From positions 1 through 38,130 of the forward strand of contig JAFGEP010000054.1 in the NCBI GenBank assembly GCA_016931535.1: 38,130 nt of DNA, read 5' to 3'. Under the pieces are notes generated by a model. The model saw nothing but the letters and a program-made list of their open reading frames with translations, did not search any database and was not told the DNA's origin. Below are positions 8,961-17,727 of the stretch, piece after piece (positions within the stretch are counted from its first letter, which is position 1; every line of letters begins with the position of its first letter). Position numbers and translations under genes: made by a program. This DNA is from Bradymonadales bacterium. GTDB taxonomy: Bacteria; Myxococcota_A; Bradymonadia; JAFGEP01.

Positions 8961-10880
8961 TCACATGGCCGCGGGTTTCATCATCTCGCCTCGGGTGGAC
9001 GGCACCGGCCAGGGCATGGTCTTGCCCAGCAGACCGACCGCCTCGAGCCGGTCAGCGACATCGGCCAGCCCCAGGTCTTCGAGGACCTCTCGGCGGGGGT
9101 GTCCGTCCCCGTCCCAGCCGCGGGCCTGGTAGTACTCGTCCAAGAGCAGGTCGATCGCCTCTCTGGTCAAGTGCTTGCCGGCCTCTGGCCCGGTGGGGAC
9201 CGGATCTTCCCAGTGTCGGCGGGAGGGGATGTCGTGCTGTCGTCCCGGCCCTCCGTTTCTCAGCAGGAAGATGGCGCGGGTGAGGTTGAAGACCCTTTCG
9301 GCGATGCGCAGCTGCTCCTCTTCCGAGATGTCCCACCCGGTGATGGCGCGCAACGAGGCGGTGGTGTCTTCCAACAGGACGTCGATCTCGCCGTAGAAGA
9401 GTCGGCAGATGCTCAGGATGTCCCACAGGGGGCGGATATGCTGGAGGTAGACCACGTGCTTGGCCTTGCCGGAGATGTTGTCGCGGCCCAGCTCGAGGTC
9501 GACGGTGACCGCCCAGCTCCGGTTGTGGTGCGCGCCGATGTCGGCGGTCATGAACCCCAGCAGGTTGGCGGGCAGGGAGCGGGACTCGTAGCCGGAGTGC
9601 TCCAGCCCCTTGACCTGGATGGCGTACTTGAGGGCGTCCCCCCCCAGCTTCATTGCCGCCTGGCGTGTTCCGTCCGCCAGGAGGGCGCCGATCCCCTCCC
9701 GAGTTGCGATCTTGCGCACGAGATACTCGAAGTCATCGATGCTGCCGAACTGGATCTCGCGCCCGTCGAGGTCGGCCGAGGTCAGGATGCCCCGCTGGAA
9801 GCACTCCATGGCGAAGGCCACCGTGCTCCCGCCGGAGATGGTGTCCAGCCCCAGGTTGTCGCACAGGTAGTTGGCGTAGGCGACGTCGCGCAGGTCGCCG
9901 ATGCCGCAGCTACCGCCACACAACGCGGTGGTCTCGTATTCCGGGCCCTCGACGAAGGCGTCGTACCGCCCCTCCTTGGTGGTGCGGCTGTACTTGCCAC
10001 AGTTCATCCAGCAACCGAAGCAGGCCTTGTCGTTGACCCAGAGCTCTTCCTTGAGCACGGGGCCGTCCACCTTTTCCCATCCCTCGAAGTAGGAGCTCTG
10101 GAAGTTGCGGGTGGGGTAGCAGCCTCGCTCGTTGGCCCAGCCCACGAACATGCTGGTTCCATAGCGCTGCCAGGGGGCCATGTTGGGGTGGGTTTTGGTA
10201 CGCTGGATCACCGCCTTGGTCCCTTCCTTGAGCACATCCAGCTCCTTGACCGGAATCGCATGGGTGCCACGTACGGCGATGGCCTTGAGCTTTTTCGAGC
10301 CCATGACCGCCCCCAGGCCACCGCGCCCGGCCTGCCGGCCAAAGTCATGGCTGATGCAGGCGAAGTGGACCTGGTTCTCCCCCGCAGGCCCGATGGTCGC
10401 GATCTGGAATGACTCCCCCAGCTCGTTCTTCAACCGGGCCTCGGTGTCGATGGAGCCAAGACCCCACACCGTGTCGGCCGGCCGCAGCTCGACCTGGTCG
10501 TCCTCGATGAACAGGTAGACGGGCTTTGGCGAGATGCCCTGGATGACGATGTAGTCGTAGCCGGCCGCCTTGAGCTCGGGTCCGAAGTGTCCCCCCATGC
10601 TGGCGTCGTGATGGCTGTTGGTGGCCGGTGAGATGGCCCCAAAGCCGCACTTGGATCCGGCCGGCACGAAGTGGCCGGTCATCACGCCGGTGGCCACCAC
10701 GAACCGGTTTTCCGGTCCCAGCGGGTCGGCATCCAGAGGGACCTCTTCCCAGAGGGTCCGGGCCACGATCCCTCGAGCGCCGAGCCAGTTGCGCGCCAGC
10801 TCGTCGGAGAGGGGGTGCTTCTCGATGGACCCTCGGGTCAGATCCACCCGGAGAACACTGCCAGCAAAACCGTACTGCAT
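8961..10880 (-). CDS. aor: Aldehyde ferredoxin oxidoreductase family (tungsten/molybdenum bis-pterin) enzyme
   Basis: The protein has 639 residues, the usual size for the family. The ATG at 10880 follows AAGGAG at good spacing, and the protein opens with the expected beta-rich start (MQYGFAGSVLRVDLTRGSIE). The [4Fe-4S] ligands are visible as C287-x2-C290-x3-C294 (ACFGCWMNCGKY) and C492 (SICRLFYG), almost the same positions as in characterised archaeal AOR. The pterin-binding first domain has VMTGHFVPAGSKCGFGAISPA-type sequence. The family oxidises aldehydes, or related substrates, to acids with ferredoxin as acceptor. It lies between a polyferredoxin gene 95 bases upstream and a sulfur-carrier gene downstream, all on the minus strand, suggesting one operon. 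Substrate and choice of W or Mo cannot be read. Confidence 0.95.
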   Translation of the reverse strand: MQYGFAGSVLRVDLTRGSIEKHPLSDELARNWLGARGIVARTLWEEVPLDADPLGPENRFVVATGVMTGHFVPAGSKCGFGAISPATNSHHDASMGGHFGPELKAAGYDYIVIQGISPKPVYLFIEDDQVELRPADTVWGLGSIDTEARLKNELGESFQIATIGPAGENQVHFACISHDFGRQAGRGGLGAVMGSKKLKAIAVRGTHAIPVKELDVLKEGTKAVIQRTKTHPNMAPWQRYGTSMFVGWANERGCYPTRNFQSSYFEGWEKVDGPVLKEELWVNDKACFGCWMNCGKYSRTTKEGRYDAFVEGPEYETTALCGGSCGIGDLRDVAYANYLCDNLGLDTISGGSTVAFAMECFQRGILTSADLDGREIQFGSIDDFEYLVRKIATREGIGALLADGTRQAAMKLGGDALKYAIQVKGLEHSGYESRSLPANLLGFMTADIGAHHNRSWAVTVDLELGRDNISGKAKHVVYLQHIRPLWDILSICRLFYGEIDVLLEDTTASLRAITGWDISEEEQLRIAERVFNLTRAIFLLRNGGPGRQHDIPSRRHWEDPVPTGPEAGKHLTREAIDLLLDEYYQARGWDGDGHPRREVLEDLGLADVADRLEAVGLLGKTMPWPVPSTRGEMMKPAAM

Positions 10881-10975
10881 GAAACACTCCTTCGCATCGG
10901 CTCGCTCAAAAGACCTCGATGAATCGCAACGGACCGACTGCGGCGCGGTCTTGGTCAAGACCCTGGCCGATCACC

Positions 10976-11359
10976 CTACTCCCCTCGGGTCAACGCCCCG
11001 GTGTTGCACACCTCGACGCACTCGAAGCACAGGTCGCAGATGATGGGGTAGTCGATCTCCTCGTGCACGAAGATCGCCCCTTCAGGGCAGCTTTCAACGC
11101 ATTCCCAGCAGGCGATGCACTCCTCGGCGATGACCTGGATGGCGCCTTCCTGGTTGACGATCGCTCCGGTGGGGCAGACCTCGATGCAGGTCCAGCACTG
11201 GTTGCAGACCTGTTGGCGGTAATGACCGGGGTCGGGGAACATCCCCGAGATCCGGATGGCCGCCTTCTTGGTGTTGGTCTCGTGGAAGTGGTGAATGGAG
11301 CAGATCTGCTCACACAGACGACAGCCGGTGCACTTCTCTGGCTGAAGGACCAGTCGCAT
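10976..11359 (-). CDS. Polyferredoxin, four [4Fe-4S] clusters, AOR electron partner
   Basis: The protein has 127 residues with four complete CxxCxxCxxxC motifs (CTGCRLCEQIC, CNQCWTCIEVC, CIACWECVESC, CDLCFECVEVC), giving 16 cluster cysteines. This matches the HycB/CooF-type electron-transfer subunits often encoded next to AOR-family enzymes. It is the first gene of the ferredoxin-AOR-sulfur carrier set. It should carry electrons from the aldehyde oxidoreductase to a downstream acceptor that is not in this window. No Tat or Sec signal is present, so the complex is probably cytoplasmic. Confidence 0.95.
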   Translation of the reverse strand: MRLVLQPEKCTGCRLCEQICSIHHFHETNTKKAAIRISGMFPDPGHYRQQVCNQCWTCIEVCPTGAIVNQEGAIQVIAEECIACWECVESCPEGAIFVHEEIDYPIICDLCFECVEVCNTGALTRGE

Positions 11360-11477
11360 GGGTTCTCTCTCTCCTGGCTGGTGATGCCACGGGCAAACCG
11401 TGCCCGTGACCGCCGGCCTGTTACCGGCGGGTGCGACAGAGTGTAGTGGGTCTGGAGCCGGGTTTCAACCGGAGGGT

Positions 11478-11535
11478 AGGATCGCCCCCTCCGGCGCTGC
11501 GCGGGCACCTCCCCCTGGCTCCGCCTCGGGGGAGG
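11478..11535. repeat. GC-rich hairpin repeat, family 1, copy 1
   Basis: It begins AGGATCGCCCCCTCCGG and ends in an 8-bp stem, CCTCCCCC at 11508-11515 with GGGGGAGG at 11528-11535 (12-nt loop). A second copy begins at 11554 and a third, with a slightly different stem, lies at 37446-37503. This is REP-like intergenic DNA of unknown role. Confidence 0.75.
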
Positions 11536-11553
11536 ATCGCCCGGCCAGAGGCT

Positions 11554-11613
11554 AGGATCGCCCCCTCCGGAGCTGCGCGCCACCTCCCCCGCTTGCTCGG
11601 CAAGCGGGGGAGG
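11554..11613. repeat. GC-rich hairpin repeat, family 1, copy 2, with 13-bp perfect stem
   Basis: It shares the AGGATCGCCCCCTCCGG opening with copy 1. Its stem is longer and differs in sequence: CCTCCCCCGCTTG (11583-11595) pairs perfectly with 11601-11613 around a 5-nt loop. No T-run follows on either strand, so it is not a standard intrinsic terminator. It lies about 90 bases before the esterase start. Confidence 0.75.
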
Positions 11614-11705
11614 AGGAGCGAGGCAGATCGCGCAATCGACAGGGCAAGCGAGATTGGCTAAAGTACGTGGCGCGTGATCGAGCAGCTGATGCAAGGAGGG
11701 AAGAG

Positions 11706-13451
11706 ATGGATCGGCGAGCTGGACAAGGGAGGTGGTCTGACGTCGAGGAGGGGCGGTTGTGGCGCAGGGGCATCGGGGGTGTCCTGGCGGTTCTGGTGGT
11801 CGGCATCTGGGTGGCGGTAGCGCTGGGCTGCGGTGACGATCTGCAGGTACCCGGGCCTTCCGACATGGCCTTCGACAGGGCGGGAGACCTGCCTGTGGAT
11901 CGGGCCGGGGTAGAAGATGCCCCCAATCCCGATGCGACCGACGCCCCGGTCGATCCATCTTCGGATCTGCCTGCAGATCCGGAGCCGTTCGAGTTCCGCA
12001 CCGACATCGATCCCGAGCGGACCGAGTGTCCTTCCGCGCCGGTCGATCTGCCCCAGGTGGCCATCACAGGGGAGGGCCGCTTCAAGAGCATCACCGGTTT
12101 GACTTACGGCGATCTGCGCGTCCACGACATCACCATCTACCTGCCGGAATCCTACGAAAGCCAGACCGATCGGCGCTACCCGGTTCTGTACATGCACGAT
12201 GGGCAGAACCTGTTCCACGACAACCAGGCGGCCTTCGGGGTGGCCTGGGAGGTGGATGACACCCTGGATGCCCTGGTAACAGCCGGCGCTGTCGAGGAGC
12301 ACATCGTGGTGGGCATCCACAACAACAACGATCGCATCGACGAGTACACGCCCGACGTGGATCCGGAGTACCAGGAGGGGGGAAAGGGGGATCTGTACGC
12401 CGATTTCCTGGTCGAGATGGTCAAGCCGATCGTGGACGACAACTTTCGCACCCTGTGTGGGCGCCAGAACACGGCGCTGGCCGGCAGCAGCCTGGGGGGG
12501 CTCATCAGTCTGCACATATTCATGCGCTATCCGGAGATCTTCGGAGAGGTGGGATGTGTCTCCTCCTCCTTCTGGTGGAACGGTGGGGCGCTTCTGGACG
12601 CCTTCGAGAGCTACAACGGCCCGTTGCCGCGCAGGCTCTGGATCGATGGGGGATCGGCAGAAGGGTCTCGAGATGACCAGGGGGTCAGCTCGGTCATCAA
12701 CGACAACCGCCGTGCCCGGTCGATCGCGCGGGATCTCGGGATGACGATGGGTGACGACCTGGGGTACCTGGAGGCGCCGGGGGCGCTGCACAACGAGCAG
12801 GCCTGGTCGGCTCGATTGTCGAGCATCCTGGGGTTCCTGTTGTCCGACGAGATCCTGGGAGAAGCGGTCCCCACCTCCTTGAGCCTGTTCTTGTACTCCC
12901 CCGAGGTTGCCGACTCCGGCCGGCGCCAGCGGACGTCGGTGGCGGTCGAGGCGTTGCACGATGGGGTCCGGCTGACCTGGCCCAACGAGGTGATCACATT
13001 CACCAGCCTGCAACCGGGGATCGCGACCGTGTCTGCCGATGGCACGGTGCAAGGCGTCGCTCAGGGAACCGCCACCATCCAGGCCGACTTTCGCGGATTG
13101 AGCGCCCAGGCGGAGGTGGAGGTGGTGGAGAACCTGGATGCGCACCTGGCGTTTCATGTCACCGTTCCGGAAAGCACGCCGGCCAGCGACACGGTCTACA
13201 TCGTCGGTAATCTCCCCGAGCTGGGGGAGTGGGACCCCTCGGCCGTCCCCATGACCCCTCCTGACGGTGCCGCCTACTGGACCTTCGAGCTGGATCTCCT
13301 GGTGGGGGACGTGCTCGAGTACAAGTACACCAGGGGTTCCTGGGCGCAGGTGGAGAAGGACGCCGAAGGTGGCGAGATCTCCAATCGGGTGTACACGGTC
13401 GGCGGGGACGCCCTCATAGAGGACACCGTGCTCCGCTGGGCGGACCAGTGA
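11706..13451 (+). CDS. Surface lipoprotein esterase (PF00756-type) with Big_2 and CBM20 starch-binding domains
   Basis: The protein has 581 residues. The ATG at 11706 was preferred over 11667 because AAGGAGGG stands just before it. The N-terminus is basic, then hydrophobic, with a lipobox ending in VALGC, followed by a 75-residue Asp/Pro-rich linker. The alpha/beta hydrolase covers about 110-400 and resembles the enterochelin esterase/esterase D family: oxyanion-region YPVLYMHDGQNLF, nucleophile Ser262 in GSSLGG, His362 in ALHNEQ, and Asp314 or a nearby Asp as acid. Residues 421-475 look like a bacterial Ig-like Big_2 domain. Residues 479-575 match CBM20 (VGNLPELGEWDPSAVPM). I infer ester cleavage on starch-bound or glucan-associated material at the cell surface; the ester substrate is unknown. 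Confidence 0.9.
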   Translation: MDRRAGQGRWSDVEEGRLWRRGIGGVLAVLVVGIWVAVALGCGDDLQVPGPSDMAFDRAGDLPVDRAGVEDAPNPDATDAPVDPSSDLPADPEPFEFRTDIDPERTECPSAPVDLPQVAITGEGRFKSITGLTYGDLRVHDITIYLPESYESQTDRRYPVLYMHDGQNLFHDNQAAFGVAWEVDDTLDALVTAGAVEEHIVVGIHNNNDRIDEYTPDVDPEYQEGGKGDLYADFLVEMVKPIVDDNFRTLCGRQNTALAGSSLGGLISLHIFMRYPEIFGEVGCVSSSFWWNGGALLDAFESYNGPLPRRLWIDGGSAEGSRDDQGVSSVINDNRRARSIARDLGMTMGDDLGYLEAPGALHNEQAWSARLSSILGFLLSDEILGEAVPTSLSLFLYSPEVADSGRRQRTSVAVEALHDGVRLTWPNEVITFTSLQPGIATVSADGTVQGVAQGTATIQADFRGLSAQAEVEVVENLDAHLAFHVTVPESTPASDTVYIVGNLPELGEWDPSAVPMTPPDGAAYWTFELDLLVGDVLEYKYTRGSWAQVEKDAEGGEISNRVYTVGGDALIEDTVLRWADQ

Positions 13452-13584
13452 TCCGATGGCGGAGACCGTTTGACCTGCTTCCAGTTCTTTGTGGCTGGTG
13501 CCCTTTCGCTTCGTTGGATCCGGCCGGCAGGTCGACCTGTGGCCCCTTGGCTAGCTGGGGGGAAGCAGCGATGGTCGATGGGGA

Positions 13585-16437
13585 TCAGACCTCTTGGTCC
13601 AAGAGTAGTCTGAGCTGGACGGCCAGGTCGCGGGGGGTGTAGGGCTTGGGAAGGAGGGTTTCGCTCCCTTTCTCCAGGCCGTGCTGAGCGATGATCTCGT
13701 CGGTGTACCCGGAGACGAACAGCACCTTGATGCGTGGTTGGCGCTGCTTCAGGAAGAGGGACAGGTCTCGGCCGCTCATTCCGGGCATGACCACGTCGGT
13801 GAGCAACAGGTCGATGGTCTGGCCGTACTCCTCGGCGATGCGCAGCGCCTCCTCGCCGTTGGCGGCGACCAAGACGTTGTACTCCAGTCGCTGCAGGACC
13901 TTCAGGTTGAAATCGCGGACCAGCGGGTTGTCCTCGACCATCAAGATCGTTTCCGAGCCGGTGGGCATGGCATCCATGAACGGAGCTCGGGAGATCGCCC
14001 TCTCTTCATCCCCTTCGACTGTGGGCAGGTAGACGGTGAAGGTGCTCCCCTTGCCGAGTTGGGACGAGACCTGGATGGTCCCCTGGTGTTTTCTGACGAT
14101 GCCATAGACGGTCGATAGGCCGAGACCGGTTCCCTTCTCGCTCGGCTTGGTGGTGAAGAACGGCTCGAAGATGCGCGACCGGACCTCCTCGGTCATTCCG
14201 ATCCCGGTGTCGGTCAGGGAGAGGACCACGTACTCACCCGGCTGCAGGGAAGGGTCGAAGGGGGTCACCTCGGGGGTGATGGTCAGGCTCGTCGTCCGGA
14301 TTTCGAGCCGACCGCCGGCGGGCATGGCATCGCGGGCGTTGACCACCAGGTTGACCAGGATCTGCTCGATCTGTCCCTGGTCGGCGTGGATGAGGCCCAA
14401 GGAAGGGTCGAGCCGGAGGGCAAGCTGGATGTCCTCTCCGATGAGCCGTTCGAGGATTTTACTCATCCGACGGATGACATCGCTCAGATCGAGGTTGGTG
14501 GGCTGGATGATCTGGCGGCGGGAGAAGGTGAGCAGCTGATTGGTCAGCTCGCTGGCCCGCCTGGCGGACCGGTGGCATTCGACCAGGGCGTCGTGCTGGG
14601 GGGCGTGGGGGGGGATGTCGAGCAGGGCGAGCTGGATATTTCCCATGATGCCGGTGAGCAGGTTTTTGAAGTCGTGGGCGATGCCACCGGCCAGGCGCCC
14701 GATGGACTCCATTTTTTGGGCGTGGAACAGCTGCCGTTCCAGCTCCAGCTTTTCTTCCACGGTCCGCCTGGTTCCGGAGACATCCTCCACGATGGCCTGC
14801 ATCCCGGTGATCTCCTCCTCATCGCCTCGGATGGGGGTGATGTGGTACCGCAAGAACAGCTCCTTTCCCCATTTCGAGGTATAGGGGCGTTCGGCCTGGC
14901 TCGGTTCGCCGGTTTGGAGGCACTGGAGGCAGTCGGCCGAGATGCCGGCCTCCACCATGGGTGGGTAGGCCAGGCAGTTGATCTCCCGGGTCTGGTGCGC
15001 GGAAGGTGAGCCGAGGATATCCAGCAGGCGCGGGTTGACATCCTGGATGACCCCCTGGGTGTCGCAGGTGAGAATCCCCAGGGGGGCGTTCTCGATGAGC
15101 TGTCGATAGCGCCGTTCGCTGAGTTTGAGCGCCTCTTCGGCGCGTTTTCGTTCGCTGCAGTCGATCAGGTTTCCCAGCAGGGCAGGTCGGCCGTTGTACT
15201 CGATCCGGCCCACCAACAGCTCGCAATGGAGCACCTCGCCGCTGTTTCTGACCAGTCGAAGCTCGATGTGGGGCGAGGGTTCTTCCCCTTTCAGTCGAGA
15301 GACCAGGGGGGAGGAGATCACGTCGCGGTCCTCCGGATATACGAGCTGGACGAAGGGCTGCCCTACGACGAGGTTCGACTGTTGCGGTGAGTAGCCCAGC
15401 ATGGAGAGAAAGCGAGGGTTGACGTAGACCAGCCGGTACTCCTGTTGAATGAAGACTCCGGTGAGGGAGCGGTCGATCAGATCCCGATAGCGCTGGTCGG
15501 CTTCCCGCTGGGCTTGGTGGAACTCCAGGTTCTGGAATCCCGCGGTGGCGTGTGCGCTGATGATGCGCCCCAACGCCAGGTCCTGGCGGGTAAAGGGCCC
15601 GGTCCTCTTGTTATGGAGCGTGATGGCGCCACTGATCTCTCCGCTGGCATCCAGGAAGGGCAGGGCGATGAAGGAGGGGTTGATGTATCCGGGCCAGCTG
15701 GTCGGCTCGATGTCCCACTGTTGGCTGACATCTTCACTGTGGATCGGCTCTTTCTGGCTGAACAGCTTGCCCAGCACGGAGCGGGTTGGAGGAGGCACCG
15801 GGATCTGTCGGGGCTGATGGCCCCAGTCCAGGCTGTCCACCAGGTGGAGCTGGTCTGCTCGTCTGAGGTACACACTGCCGCCGCTGGCGCCGGTCACCCG
15901 GGCGAGTAGCTCCAGCGTCTGTGACGCCAGCTCGTCCTGGTCATGGCACAAGATCAACGGTTCCGTCTGCTCGGCGACTCGCTGGAGCCGCAAGAGATAG
16001 TCCTGGATGAGCAGGGTCTGTTCCCCGACCAGGTTTTCCAGGTGATGTCTGTTCTGCAGGTCTTCGTCCTCGATCAGCTTGTAGCGGGCAGCCGCGGTGA
16101 CGCTGCGCACCAAGGTCTCCTGATCGACGGGCTTGACCAGGTAGTCAAAGGCATGGGCCCGGATCGCTTCGGCTGCGCTGTCCACGGAAGGCACTCCGGT
16201 GAGGAGGATCACCTTGAGACCGGGGGCGATCTCGGCAGAGCAACGGAGAAGCTCCAGGCCGCTCGACTCGGGCATGATGATATCGGCGACCATCACGTCG
16301 AAGGTGTGCTGCTTGAGCTTTTCGATCGCATCCTGGACGCTTTCAGCCGACTGGACGCCGTGGCCCGCTTCCTGGAGCATCCGGCTCAAGGTGGTGCGAG
16401 CACCACGGACATCATCCACGACAAGTACCTGGGCCAT
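13585..16437 (-). CDS. Hybrid sensor histidine kinase, REC-GAF-PAS-PAS-HisKA-HATPase-REC
   Basis: The protein has 950 residues with no signal peptide or membrane helices. Domains in order: receiver 1-120 with phospho-acceptor Asp52 (VADIIMPE); GAF-like sensor about 160-315; PAS about 320-440; second PAS about 445-560, each joined by helical linkers of the SERKRAEEALKLSERRYR type; HisKA with His588 (GGIAHDFKNLL); HATPase with NLVVNARDAM, DTGIGM and GTGLGLS; C-terminal receiver with Asp881 (LTDVVMPGMSG). It is a cytoplasmic kinase that can receive a phosphoryl signal at its N-terminus and pass one to its C-terminal receiver. No output regulator or HPt protein is adjacent, so its partners are encoded elsewhere. 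It converges with the esterase gene across 133 bases. Confidence 0.95.
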   Translation of the reverse strand: MAQVLVVDDVRGARTTLSRMLQEAGHGVQSAESVQDAIEKLKQHTFDVMVADIIMPESSGLELLRCSAEIAPGLKVILLTGVPSVDSAAEAIRAHAFDYLVKPVDQETLVRSVTAAARYKLIEDEDLQNRHHLENLVGEQTLLIQDYLLRLQRVAEQTEPLILCHDQDELASQTLELLARVTGASGGSVYLRRADQLHLVDSLDWGHQPRQIPVPPPTRSVLGKLFSQKEPIHSEDVSQQWDIEPTSWPGYINPSFIALPFLDASGEISGAITLHNKRTGPFTRQDLALGRIISAHATAGFQNLEFHQAQREADQRYRDLIDRSLTGVFIQQEYRLVYVNPRFLSMLGYSPQQSNLVVGQPFVQLVYPEDRDVISSPLVSRLKGEEPSPHIELRLVRNSGEVLHCELLVGRIEYNGRPALLGNLIDCSERKRAEEALKLSERRYRQLIENAPLGILTCDTQGVIQDVNPRLLDILGSPSAHQTREINCLAYPPMVEAGISADCLQCLQTGEPSQAERPYTSKWGKELFLRYHITPIRGDEEEITGMQAIVEDVSGTRRTVEEKLELERQLFHAQKMESIGRLAGGIAHDFKNLLTGIMGNIQLALLDIPPHAPQHDALVECHRSARRASELTNQLLTFSRRQIIQPTNLDLSDVIRRMSKILERLIGEDIQLALRLDPSLGLIHADQGQIEQILVNLVVNARDAMPAGGRLEIRTTSLTITPEVTPFDPSLQPGEYVVLSLTDTGIGMTEEVRSRIFEPFFTTKPSEKGTGLGLSTVYGIVRKHQGTIQVSSQLGKGSTFTVYLPTVEGDEERAISRAPFMDAMPTGSETILMVEDNPLVRDFNLKVLQRLEYNVLVAANGEEALRIAEEYGQTIDLLLTDVVMPGMSGRDLSLFLKQRQPRIKVLFVSGYTDEIIAQHGLEKGSETLLPKPYTPRDLAVQLRLLLDQEV

Positions 16438-16669
16438 TGCCGTTCACTTCCCAGCGCGGGTTGAACAAGCTGCTCATCCGCGACGAGGCGTTGCTGGTTG
16501 CGGGGGAGCAGGGGTCGAATTCGAGGGAAAACACATAGCATGTTCTTGATTTGTTCGCATCAGGGCTCTGGAGGGTGAGGGCGATCGGGATCGGTTGCGG
16601 CAGACATGCGGGTCGTTTTGGGGCTGACTCGGATCACACCCGGAGGTCAGCCAGTCAAGCCGACACGGC

Positions 16670-17308
16670 TCAAGGGGTTGACCGGCATAGCTTGGCAGCC
16701 AGCGCCCTGAACTCGGCCAGAGCCGCCTCGCGTTCTTTGGCATCCGTGCGAAGCAGCCGCCGGTGAACGGCGGCCAGCTCGGGGGGAGGGCACATCCTGT
16801 ACTGTTCGACCCCGTGGCGCTGGTAGAGGGCGCTGGCGGCGCAGAGCCGCACCCCCTGGTCATCATCGGTGGCCATGACGGTGGCCAGATCCGAGTCGAT
16901 CGAGCTGTCGTCGAGCTGGGCCAGCTCAAAGGCTGCTGTGCTGCGAACGGTGGGGTTGGAGGCGTTCTTGACACAGTCTTTGAGGACCCGGATCGCGTCC
17001 GGGAATCGGACCAGCTTCCACAGGGCAGCGGCCAGCGCAACCCTGGTGTAGTTGCAGCGATACTCGTCCAGCGCCTTTTTCATCGCTTCGATGGCGGTGC
17101 TGGAACCGATCTGTCTCAGCGCTGGAGGGACTCGCGGGTCCTCCTCCCTCTCCTCCAGCTTTTCTCGCAGCATCAGCTCCGCCGCCAGGAGCTCCGTGCC
17201 CTTCAACCCCGCCAGAGAGGCGAGGTCCAGGCTCTCCAGAGCGGCGCGACTGGAGATCGGCCCGTACAGGCTCCTGGCGAAGGCGATCAGTTCTTCGGAC
17301 GCCGGCAT
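16670..17308 (-). CDS. HEAT-repeat-like helical protein
   Basis: The protein has 212 residues, with AGAGGGG about 6 nt before the ATG. The sequence is all helical, with repeated pairs of amphipathic helices of HEAT/PBS type (TRVALAAALWKLVRFPDAIRVL; NPTVRSTAAFELAQLDD; DQGVRLCAASALYQRHG), each 30-35 residues long. It has no signal peptide and no catalytic motif. Such proteins usually act as binding scaffolds. It is upstream of the hybrid kinase on the same strand with 232 bases between them, so a shared role is possible but not shown. Confidence 0.8.
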   Translation of the reverse strand: MPASEELIAFARSLYGPISSRAALESLDLASLAGLKGTELLAAELMLREKLEEREEDPRVPPALRQIGSSTAIEAMKKALDEYRCNYTRVALAAALWKLVRFPDAIRVLKDCVKNASNPTVRSTAAFELAQLDDSSIDSDLATVMATDDDQGVRLCAASALYQRHGVEQYRMCPPPELAAVHRRLLRTDAKEREAALAEFRALAAKLCRSTP

Positions 17309-17607
17309 CGAAGACCCCTCTTTGGACGGCGGGATCGTGCCGAAAGTCTAGGCCTTTCAACGACGGGGTTCAACTGCCTCGGGAGTTTGTGTATCGTATG
17401 GTGCACAACCAACCAGCGCCCGCGGTGAATCCAAGAGCGAATCACTCGTCTATCACGGCTGTCTGGAAGAGGTCACAACGGCCGGTGGGAGGGAATCTCG
17501 CCGAGCCGGTGGATTGGGGGGGGGCCACAGGAGGAGAATCGGGAGAACGCTATGCGGTAGCCAATGGATGCGCTAGGTTTGCCGATCGAGATCGCGGCGT
17601 GGCCTGA

Positions 17608-17650
17608 CCGGTGCGCTGCCGGCAGGCCTTTGCCGGTGTGACAGCACCGG
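17608..17650 (+). other. Nested stem-loop in the probable 5' leader of the first propeller gene
   Basis: The outer stem CCGGTGC (17608-17614) pairs with GCACCGG (17644-17650), and the inner stem CCGGCA (17619-17624) pairs with TGCCGG (17631-17636). It ends 77 nt before the GTG start. No known riboswitch consensus fits. It could be a leader structure or a chance GC pairing. Confidence 0.35.
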
Positions 17651-17714
17651 CTCTGAAGGTAAGGTTGTGGAACGAGTTGGCAGCGCCTGACAAGAAACCA
17701 TGCGCCGCCAGTCC

Positions 17715-17722
17715 AAGGAGGT
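17715..17722 (+). promoter_or_regulatory. Strong ribosome binding site for a GTG start
   Basis: AAGGAGGT, a full match to the anti-Shine-Dalgarno core, is 5 nt before GTG at 17728. It fixes the start of the single-unit propeller protein. Confidence 0.8.
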
Positions 17723-17727
17723 AGATC

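Larger units (their letters stand above)
11360..11705. other. Divergent intergenic region filled by hairpin repeats
   Basis: 346 bases between the divergent polyferredoxin and esterase genes. It holds two copies of a GC-rich hairpin repeat (listed separately at 11478 and 11554). I could not pick out either promoter. Short frames here are products of the repeat. Confidence 0.6.
17309..17727. other. Divergent intergenic region upstream of the propeller genes
   Basis: 419 bases between the HEAT-repeat gene and the first propeller gene. No supported frame. It holds a nested inverted repeat at 17608-17650 (listed separately) and must carry promoters for both directions, which I could not place. 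Confidence 0.5.

Noticed and set aside
9099..10412. 437-codon antisense frame under the AOR gene
   Set aside because: It mirrors the AOR coding frame. The cluster cysteines and family length support the minus strand only.
11658..13157. 499-codon antisense frame under the esterase
   Set aside because: It is a shadow of a well-supported gene with lipobox, catalytic motifs and CBM20. No ribosome site or domain.
17560..17680. c-di-GMP (GEMM) riboswitch upstream of the propeller gene
   Set aside because: The conserved purine-rich core with GGGCAAACC and ACGCAAAGCC words is missing on both strands.
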